Of a stretch of DNA of 64,000 bases, positions 56,465 through 64,000 are shown piece after piece (within the stretch, counting starts at the first letter, position 1; each line of letters begins with the position of its first letter). The DNA is from Clytia hemisphaerica (taxonomy: Eukaryota; Cnidaria; Hydrozoa; Leptothecata; Clytiidae): NCBI GenBank assembly GCA_902728285.1, contig CACVBU010000534.1, positions 37,527 through 101,526 on the forward strand. The letters are read 5' to 3'. The position numbers and the translations under genes are program-made. Under the pieces are notes generated by a model, which saw only the letters and a list, made by a program, of their open reading frames with translations, was not told the origin of the DNA and searched no databases.

Positions 56465-57010
56465 TCATGAAATGTATTTCCATTTTTTCCCAAAGCACTT
56501 ATCGAGGTCGAGGTTAGCTGCAACATTTCTAATTGAAGCTTTCAATCGATTAAGGGTCTGAGGTTGCTCCCAGATCTGCTGTTTCATGTAACCCCACAAA
56601 TCACATACAGTGAGATCAGGCGATCTTGGGGGGTCCTCAACATCTCCTCTATTGCTGACCACCTTTCTGGGAAACTGACCACGAAGATAGCGAAGTGAAG
56701 TGTTGCTTGTGTGGGAGTCGCTCCATCTTGAATCCACCAAGACGCTGCCTTATTGATCCCAAGCCTCACGAAGTCTTGTTGAATGACATTATAACGCACG
56801 ATTCTCATATATTCCCTTGTATCCAACCTCCCCTGAACAAAATATGTATACACTAATCCATTTCCTGTTAAGCCCATCCAAACCATCACCTGATCCGCCC
56901 CTTGCTCAAATTCCACATAGTGGTAATCGGGATGCCCTAGACCATGTTCAGAATAGCAAATAACATTACGAGTATTCACATCAGAGGTCATGCTGAAAAT
57001 TGCCTCACGG
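56465..57010 (-). pseudogene. Tc1/mariner-type transposase fragment
   Basis: Two overlapping minus-strand frames give VMVWMGLTGNGLVYTYFV, SWWIQDGATPTQAT (QDGA, second catalytic Asp) and PPRSPDLTVCDLWGYMKQQI (PRSPDLT and WGYxK, third catalytic position). The frame changes between the QDGA and PRSPDLT parts near 56660. The N-terminal DNA-binding half and first Asp are missing. It belongs to the IS630-Tc1-mariner DDE/D family; inactive. Confidence 0.85.
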
Positions 57011-57182
57011 CGATCTAATCTCGGAAGTTCAAGACACTCTTTTTGACAATTTTTTTCTCTTTCTTAATTACTTCCAAAGCGTTCTGTAAAATATCACCGT
57101 TTTTTTTTTTGACAGAATGTTTATTTAAGAGAGAGGTGCGATTTTTTTCACTTAATTCATAATTACAAATTCCAGTGATAAG

Positions 57183-58128
57183 ATGAGTGACAGTTTTTTC
57201 AACAAAATAAATAAGAATGTCGATTTACGGCTAAAGAAGAAAATCAAGGACAGCAATGTACTGTAGTCAAATCTTGCCAACCCACATTATAAAACGGTAT
57301 CAATCACAGATGTCCATCGAAAAACTTTTGCCTCACTTTACGGAAGAAGGTTCATGTCCGACGAAATTGTATTCGAACCAAAAATCGGACAGAGAAACAA
57401 GAGATTCAATGTCAAAACTTTAGAGCGATTCTCTGAAATTATTCAAGATAATTCAATTATTGTAAAGCCATTGAAATGCAATGATTGTCTGATTTGTCCA
57501 TGGATGCAAGTTGCAGAGGAAATCAATATTGATGTTCAAGTAAAAGGTGCTTCTGCAACATTGCCGTTATGTCAGGGAAGGCTGGTGATTCCCATAACTC
57601 AGAAGGAATCAATGATGAGATGCTTTGTTCCGTGTTGTGGCCTTGATGAAAACTATCAAGTTCCAGACTGGGTTGATTCATTTTCATTAATGGAAAATTT
57701 TGGTCTTAAACTACCATACAACATTCTCAACAGTGAAGAAGGTATTGGGAAAATATCGGTGAAAGAGCCTTTTCGATTTTGGATTCATTCCTAAAGAGCA
57801 AGAAATTAATGATGATGATTTAATAAAGGTTCGAAATGACGTTTATGTTGTGCGTGGTTGGAGCTATGATACATTCGATCCAAAGCTCAAAAGTTTAAGG
57901 TTTACAACAGACTGCAAAAGAAATGCAAACTCAGCTTCTTACGAAGTGTTAATTAAACCTGTGGTAAAGGGGAACTTTATATTGTTACCTGAAACATCAC
58001 TAAAGAACTATCGTTCTATAGACGTAGCATTTACAAAGTGTCAAGGTCTATTTGGACAAATCAACATTTCGTATCAAAATGCATGCTTTAATAGCCTTGG
58101 ATTTTTAACCCATGATATAGCTGTTTGA
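57183..58128 (+). pseudogene. Unidentified protein of about 310 residues, two breaks
   Basis: The frame runs from ATG at 57183 through an in-frame TAG near 57264, is open to about 57775, then needs a +1 shift to join the frame that ends at 58128. I do not recognise it. Visible are a Cys pair (CNDCLICPW), alternating hydrophobic stretches that suggest beta-strands (INIDVQVKGASATLPL), CFVPCCGLDENYQVPDW and a hydrophobic end (NISYQNACFNSLGF). There are no transmembrane segments, and no intron boundaries at the breaks. Composition is clearly protein-like, so a broken gene is more likely than chance. No function is proposed. Confidence 0.5.
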
Positions 58129-58858
58129 TTTTTTTATCTTTATCATGTTTTCCGGTTAGTTTATTTTATTTCATCTAACCCTAAAAGGACTTTTACTTGT
58201 ACATAAATTTACAATGTCTAGAAAAAGAATCCACAAAGCATCCCAATACCTTTTTTGTTTATTATTTATGACGATAAAAATAGTTCACTTTTTCAAACTT
58301 TTGAAATTCGAGAAACACTTGGAACTTTCGATATCTATTTAATTTTTGAAGAAAGTTATGTAAAAATGCGTAAAATCATATATTGTAAAAACCGCCTTCA
58401 CAAATAGTTTTAATAACTTTTAAAGTGTCTTTATAATATTTTGCTTTCTTACTCTTTTCGGCAAAATAATAGGAAGATTCCGTCTCAATTCATTTAGTTT
58501 TTTTTCATAATTCGAAATAGCTTGACATTTTGAATTAAGTATAGTAAAAATGCAATTATATTTCGGATTTAAATTTTTTGCGTTTTTGACTCCAGAGTGA
58601 CCACTCAATGAGAGATTAGAACCATACTGTTATAACTAGACATTTGATTATCTCCATTTCCAAACCTAGTTTTGATCATTGAAGATTGATCAATCATTTA
58701 ATACCACTGAAAAGGTTTAAAGAAGTACAGTTTGACGGCAAAAAACTCAAAATACCATAGAATAGATATGAATGTCAAAAAATGATAATTTTTAAACCCT
58801 CTTGAGTTAAAATACTCTGTATTCCAAAATTTTTACTTTCAGGTTCAATTCATATACA
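58129..58858. other. Intergenic, no gene seen
   Basis: AT-rich, without a supported exon or a terminal repeat pair. Confidence 0.35.
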
Positions 58859-59762
58859 CCGGGTGACCCAGAACGATTTTTCTTGTGATGTAATGGGTTC
58901 TAGATTAATTTTTTTCTCCATACTAGTAGTAAAGTGTAACTTAAATTTGCAACATAAAGATTTGGTTCAGTATTTCTTGAGAAAATCTATTTTGAAGTCA
59001 AAACGCACAATAAAAAGACACCTCCGTTTTACAGGCCCATTTGGACCCCCTACCCTCTGGAAATACAGTCCTAATAAATCGTCCCCGGTGTAAAAAATCA
59101 TAGAAGTTCGTCCCCACTGGAAAAAGGCCAGTCCCTATTGAAAAACCTGAAAATCTTTATATCGCCACTATAAGCTTTGAACTACTTAAATGTCTCATCC
59201 CCACTAATATTTCGAACAAAGAACAATAGAATTTCCTATACTCAGTGAAAACCTTTTGAGATAACTGTTGGATTTTATGTCTCTTTATTTATCCCCCTGA
59301 CAAAAATATTCCCATCGAATCACAGAGACAGGTGTGTAAAAAGAGTCTGAAAACACCTAAAAATGGTGTATCAAATCAAGAATTTTTTTAAAAACTTTTT
59401 CTAAAACTTTTCAAAAATTTCTCAATTTGCGTATTCTTTTGGTTATGAATCTTTATTTTTTATTATTTTATGAATAAAAAACGCTAATGAAAATACGCAC
59501 TAATTGAACAATAAAAGTCATACAATATTTGTTTTCTTGATTAAAAATCATCAAATTCGATACCCTTTTTTTAGTTTTTTTTTATGTTAGTTTTAACCGC
59601 AAACCTTGATATTTCCACTGCAACTAACGAATCAAAAAGATAAAAGCAGTGGCTCAAAATTTAAGGTATAGAGCATCCTCTTTATGATCGATTTTTTTTT
59701 TGGCAAATCAGTATTACTATACAACTCAAATAAACCCCTATATTTTTTTCTGGATCACCCGG
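58859..59762. mobile_element. Non-autonomous Tc1/mariner-like element
   Basis: The left end CCGGGTGACCCAGAACGATTTTT and right end TTCTGGATCACCCGG are inverted with one mismatch in 15. CCGGGTG(A/T)C-type ends are usual for mariner-like families, and TA dinucleotides lie close outside both ends. The 0.9 kb interior has no transposase frame. Confidence 0.6.
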
Positions 59763-60496
59763 AATGTATATATGTCCAGAATATCTTATTTTTTCTATTT
59801 TTTTGTTCCACCACTTTTTTTGAGGGAACAAAACAGTTAACAAAAAAGTATGTTTTAAAATCCTGCGTTATCTAACCATGCTTGGATTTTTATTGGTCAG
59901 TGAGGAAATTAGTAGGCTGCACACATCCCCTAAAATAGTTTTTAATATAAAATTGTAAAATATATGGGTGTTCTGCAAAATTCTTTGAAGTGATATCCGA
60001 GTCCGATTCGAATCCCCTATATCAAAAGTAATCAGAGGGGATGCAGGCAGCCTAGGAAATTATTAAAAAAAGGTCAACATATTCAGAACTAATTTGAAAT
60101 AACTGGCTCTGTTGCCTATAGAAATTATCACACTTCTTTGAAATATGGACGAAGGTTTTTTGAATTCCTAATATATACAGCTCTGTTGAGTTTCCCCTTC
60201 AGACGACACTAATGAAATCAAAAACGAGTCAGTCTTTACATTGAATTTCTATTGTTTTCAGCGAAAAAGTTCGAAACTTCAAAACCAAATTAATCTCGCC
60301 TTTTTTGTAAACTAATCGAAAATTTGAAGGTTTTCTCAGAATCATAAAAGGCATCCTTGGGCCAAATACAAAAATCCTCTATTTCTTTTTCGGAATACCT
60401 AAATTTTAAGCACTTGTCGAAAAATAACGACAATTTCAATTTTGTTTAATAGTAAAATGTTACTAAAAAGTTTTCCACCTGAACTTTATTCGTTTG
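59763..60496. other. Intergenic, no gene seen
   Basis: AT-rich sequence with no supported exon or repeat pair. Confidence 0.35.
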
Positions 60497-60675
60497 TACC
60501 CAGCAGACACGGAACGTTGTTTTGACGTCCAAATAACGCTATTTCAACTTCGGAACGTCATTTGGTCGTTGAAAAACGTTGAATGAAAATGAAACTCTTT
60601 ATGATATATCCATTACGTGATCTTTTCCAGAAGACACGGAACAAACGTTACAATAAAGTATTGTGTCTGCTGGGT
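60497..60675. mobile_element. MITE with TACCCAGCAGACAC termini
   Basis: TACCCAGCAGACACGGAACGTT and GTATTGTGTCTGCTGGGTA are inverted, with TA at each edge. It is 179 bp and contains AACGTT palindromes. MITEs with CCCAGCAGACAC ends are widespread in animals (general knowledge, not checked here). Confidence 0.85.
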
Positions 60676-61941
60676 ATTTTATCATTAACATGGTCAATTT
60701 GTTTTCACCGGGGACTACATTTTATTTAATATTCATCATTGATTTAAAAACTTGCTTTCGAAAGGGATTTTTGTTTTACTTTTTCCACTGCTACAGTGAC
60801 AGTGAGTGGATCGGACAATTTCATAATTCAGTTATATGAAAAATTAAAAGCAGAGACATTAAACTTCATGTGAAAAACTGCTACGATGAAAAATTCAAAA
60901 ATATAACAGTTACGTCCTGTGGGTTTTTTTATTTCATGCATCAATTAGTTCTAATTAATTTCAGATTCGGGATTGTTGGCGAAATTTTATATTTGATGAA
61001 ATACTACAGATGTTTATTTGGGCTATGTGACGTTTTTCTTTATTAGAACAGGTAAATTTTGGTTGAGGCTGGATGTTCTTATTTTTTCAAACGCTTTCAG
61101 CCTTCGATGTTCTTATATAAAATAACAAAAGAATGGATCGTCTCAAGATAGCCCTAATACCTCCGGAATTTTATTTCAACACCAAAAACAATGTTGTTTC
61201 AACAGTCCTCCCTTGCAGCAGAAATTATTTTCTTAATTTCAGGCTAGGCACGTTCTTAAGTGGTTCTTTTTTGACAACATTTTTATAAACTATGTTCTTA
61301 TAAAAAAACGTGTATGCTCGCACAAGTTGATGCAAATAACCGGGATCTCTTTCATAACCTGTTAAATCGGAAACATAAAGAAAGATTATAGGACAACGTA
61401 ATTTCTTTCTAATTTGAAAAATAATGTTCTCTTTAAATAATTAATAATATAATTGTATGAAAAATAATTGCTCAAGTTACTCATATTAATCATCAAATTA
61501 GTAAAAAAGAAAGTTAGATAAATCATATGGGAAATGTTTGTCACCTTCCTAATTACAATAAAGAACTTGTTTCCTAATTACATATAAAGAAAATGGGTCT
61601 TGTATGGACGTCCATAGGACACGTTCTGTGTCCACTGGGGCTAACATTAAACGTGATAAAAAATTCGCGGTCTATACTTTGTGTAAAATACTCCCCTTTT
61701 TACCACCATTCACGAGCGCCCTTCTTGCCACCCTCACTAAAGAGTTGTCTAAAACTTTTTCGGCCTTCCGCCAAATTAAATACCCGTCAAAAGTAGTTCC
61801 CTTAATGAATAGTTTGAAGTTTTTCATACTTCATAAGCAGTAGTTTTTGTCGCAAGCTTCAAAATTGATTTATCCAGAAGTCTATTTTGACATTTTTTGT
61901 CCCATAAGGTAATAAAATATGTGACAGATAGAAAATATAAT
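60676..61941. other. Intergenic, repeat fragments only
   Basis: At 61050-61310 AGAACAGG, GATGTTCTTAT and GTTCTTATAAAAAAACGTGTA recall the inner arms of the intron 6 foldback. At 61590-61810 short phrases (CCAAATTAAATACCCGTC, AGTTCCCTTAATG) recall the TACCTTAA MITE family. No exon is supported. Confidence 0.4.
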
Positions 61942-61947
61942 TTTATT
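61942..61947 (-). promoter_or_regulatory. Poly(A) signal AATAAA on the minus strand
   Basis: TTTATT on the plus strand, 45 bases beyond the stop codon of the minus-strand zinc-knuckle gene, which is the expected position. Confidence 0.55.
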
Positions 61948-61991
61948 TATAAAAACTAGTAAAAACAAAAAAAAATCATAAACTTAATGAA

Positions 61992-63701
61992 TCAAATTTC
62001 ATCAGAAGTTTCTTCTTCATTGTCACTTGGATCGTATTCTAGTTTTGGGTGGCTTGGATGGAAAGGGCAGCTCCGGTTTTTCTTAGTATGCCCTGGTTCA
62101 TTACAAGCTGAACATATCACATTCCGTTTTGGCTCAAGAACGCATGATGCAAAATGAAGCTGTTTTGTACGCATCAATTTGATAATGTTATAAAAACGGC
62201 TTTTATCCAGATTTGTTTCATTCAATTCATAATACTTAATCCGCTTATTCAAATGTTCTCCACTGTTAGTAGAAAACATACCATAGCCCCAGCCGAGGTT
62301 GTAGTAAGTCTGCATTAAAGATCCGATATGTTGCCTCAGGTAGTGCATGTACGGAAGTTGTGAAACAAAAGCGCTGCCAGCATTCAATAAAAACTTTTGA
62401 AAATATTCCTCTGCTCTTTTCTCAAAAGTGGCGATTCTTTCTTCGTTTCCATTTAATGATCGGATATCACTGGAAATAAGGAATAGCATAATATAGAATA
62501 TAAGTAGCAAAATAAAACACTCTTGTATCACAGACTTGACGGGAGCCTATTGGAAAAGTAGGTCCAAAAAACGTTCCCGTTAGAAAATATTCGCCATTTT
62601 GAAAAAAAGAAATATTTTTATCTCCGCTACCCAAATTTAATGTGAGTGGTACTTTGGTGTGACGCAATATAATTCAAATTCCGATGCAAGAAGAGATACA
62701 GGGATGTAACAGTATAAACATTAAAGTAAAAGTCAAAATATTTAGAAAGTCAAATTGTCCGATTGCTATTCCTATATTTATGTAAAAATACTTACACTGC
62801 TAAGTCGGCAAACCTTTTGTAAAGTCTAAGGACTTGTAGCAGCTTCCGACTACGGGGAGAATTCCAATCATCGCCTTTGTCCTCAACAAATTCATTTAAA
62901 AAGGTATCAATATTACTTTCAAGAAGTTTGCAGTCGTTACCAATCATTTTTAACTTTTCAGAACCGTCGTAGTGCTTCTTTTTGCTAAAAATTGAAAAAT
63001 ATAAAAACGTGATTACTACAATGATATACCTTTTTGGGCAAAAAAATGTAGGACAAAAGTGACGAAATATTTTATTGGAGGTGACGAAAATTTTTTCAGG
63101 TAAAAGATTTTGTTCGACGGAAAATAAGTACGACATCTTTATGTCCGATAAAGTAGATTCTTCGTGCCGCCGTGAAATTTTTACTCACATCACAAGATTA
63201 TGGGTTTACCGACGATAATAGACTCGATGAAATATGAATTCTCGAAATCCAATTTACTGTTTTGTGAACTTTTTAGGAAACTTTAAGTAATAACGTAAAT
63301 AGAAATACTAAACAAGATCCTTTGTTCCCAAGAATTCTCAGACACAGTAAATGTTATCATGAATACGTGCAATGTACTTGTATCAATAATAAGGGCCGCT
63401 TTGGGGAGGGGGGTTTCAAAAAGAGAATATCGTACACCCTTGTTGAAAAATCCAACGGGTAGCCAGCAAATGTTTTGATATCCTCAACAGCAGTATAAAA
63501 CAATTCAAAGTAACTTTCTATTTGAAAAGCTATATAGGTACATCCTATCTTCCGTAGCGCAACAGGTATCAGAGATTCTTGATTTCGTTTGCTAATGATA
63601 TCCTGCATGAATTTCCAAAGATATCTATGGTGGGCCAAAATAAGATGGAGACCACATGGTGGGATTAGTTCTATCACGACTCCTTCAAACAAAAGCAGTG
63701 C
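61992..63701 (-). CDS. 3' exons of a zinc-knuckle transposase-like gene, 5' end outside window
   Basis: Three minus-strand exons join in phase: 63701-63436 (phase 0 to 2), 62984-62796 and 62469-61992, with acceptors TTATTTTAG, TTTTTAG and ATTTCCAG. The visible 310 residues include PPCGLHLILAHHRYLWKFM, KLKMIGNDCK, YMHYLRQH, GMFSTNSGEHLNKRIK, a zinc knuckle CSACNEPGHTKKNRSC (C-x2-C-x4-H-x6-C) and an acidic C terminus ending ETSDEI. No stops or frame breaks are seen. I read it as a transposon-derived nuclease-like family: the LHxxxxHH, YxHxLxxH and NxxEH landmarks recur in the 18-exon gene. Upstream exons lie right of the window or were missed. Confidence 0.65.
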
Positions 63702-64000
63702 CTAAAATAAAGATAATAAATCTTAATTTAGAATAAATTTTTTATTCCTACTGGAGTGAAAAGGTTTACCGGAGTGTTTTACTCTCATTTGTCGAATACG
63801 AAACCTGGGGAAGTTCGAGTGGAGCATAATTTTCAAGACTATGATCCCTGCCCAGGTAAATTACTTTCGTTATTAGGGAGGTTAAGTATCCGAGATAAAT
63901 CACGACCACGAACAGGCTTTTTCTCTACTGGAAGGTACGGATAGCAAGGTAGCAAGGTAGATATGCTCCTTTGTTCTAGAACGAAGTTTTCACGATTTTT
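63702..64000. other. Window edge, no exon recognised
   Basis: Probably the intron or 5' flank of the minus-strand gene. GGTAGCAAGGTAG-like direct repeats occur near 63945. The 62-codon plus-strand frame has no clear family. Confidence 0.35.

Noticed and set aside
57183-58128. Capsid-like protein of a Polinton or virus
   Set aside because: Only a vague impression of beta-strands; none of the companion genes (integrase, packaging ATPase, polymerase) is present, so no such call is made.

Overview
The window is eukaryotic, AT-rich, sparse in genes and crowded with transposons. Evidence: GT-AG introns with conserved phase, AATAAA signals, hairpin elements (MITEs) throughout, and fragments of pogo, Tc1/mariner and LINE coding regions. 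The transposon-linked families (SAP-type protein of the YqaJ/SWIM kind, CXC-tail proteins, pogo DDE_1, a LINE) look to me most like a non-bilaterian animal, probably a cnidarian. That placement rests on family impressions, not on a search.

Layout. 1-3.8 kb: intergenic DNA with degenerate short tandems and one MITE. 3.8-12.6 kb: the most unusual block. Two small proteins with SUMO-interaction-like motifs flank a 3.3 kb palindromic satellite, made of two head-to-head arrays of 221-bp units, each unit carrying TGACGTCA. Next comes a minus-strand intronless 671-aa protein combining a C2H2 zinc finger, a complete tyrosine-recombinase tetrad, a SUMO-interaction-like motif and a C-terminal Myb/SANT domain. 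Upstream of it are a very AT-rich tract and a 48-bp GGAACAA palindrome array. 13.1-15.3 kb: spliced exons of a Ulp1/C48-type SUMO protease joined to an HMG-box-like tail, broken by an in-frame TAA. 17.0-17.6 kb: a truncated SAP-domain transposon protein.

20.5-37.1 kb: an apparently intact 18-exon gene on the plus strand (1294 codons; phases agree at every junction) for a large transposase-like protein. It has a Cys/His cluster and a run of seven tiny phase 1-1 exons near its 3' end. Its 7.6 kb intron 6 holds a foldback-like structure, a MITE with an RNA polymerase III promoter derived from a tRNA, a perfect 27-bp hairpin and a TTAA-flanked MITE. 37-44 kb: only MITEs, including a second tRNA-bearing copy with its own 9-bp target duplication. 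45-47.6 kb: a frameshifted LINE with a folded-back 5' end, then a zinc-ribbon exon. 48-52 kb: almost empty. 52.3-58.1 kb: relics (pogo DDE_1, CXC tail, mariner) and an unidentified broken gene. 58.8-60.7 kb: MITEs. 62.0-63.7 kb: the 3' part of a minus-strand gene with a zinc knuckle, which shares a YxHxLxxH plus NxE signature with the 18-exon gene and runs off the right edge.

The most coherent candidate for a new system is 3.8-15.3 kb: a catalytically complete recombinase with two kinds of DNA-binding domain beside a palindromic, CRE-bearing satellite, accompanied by SIM-bearing small proteins and a SUMO protease. That these parts act together is inference from proximity and motifs.
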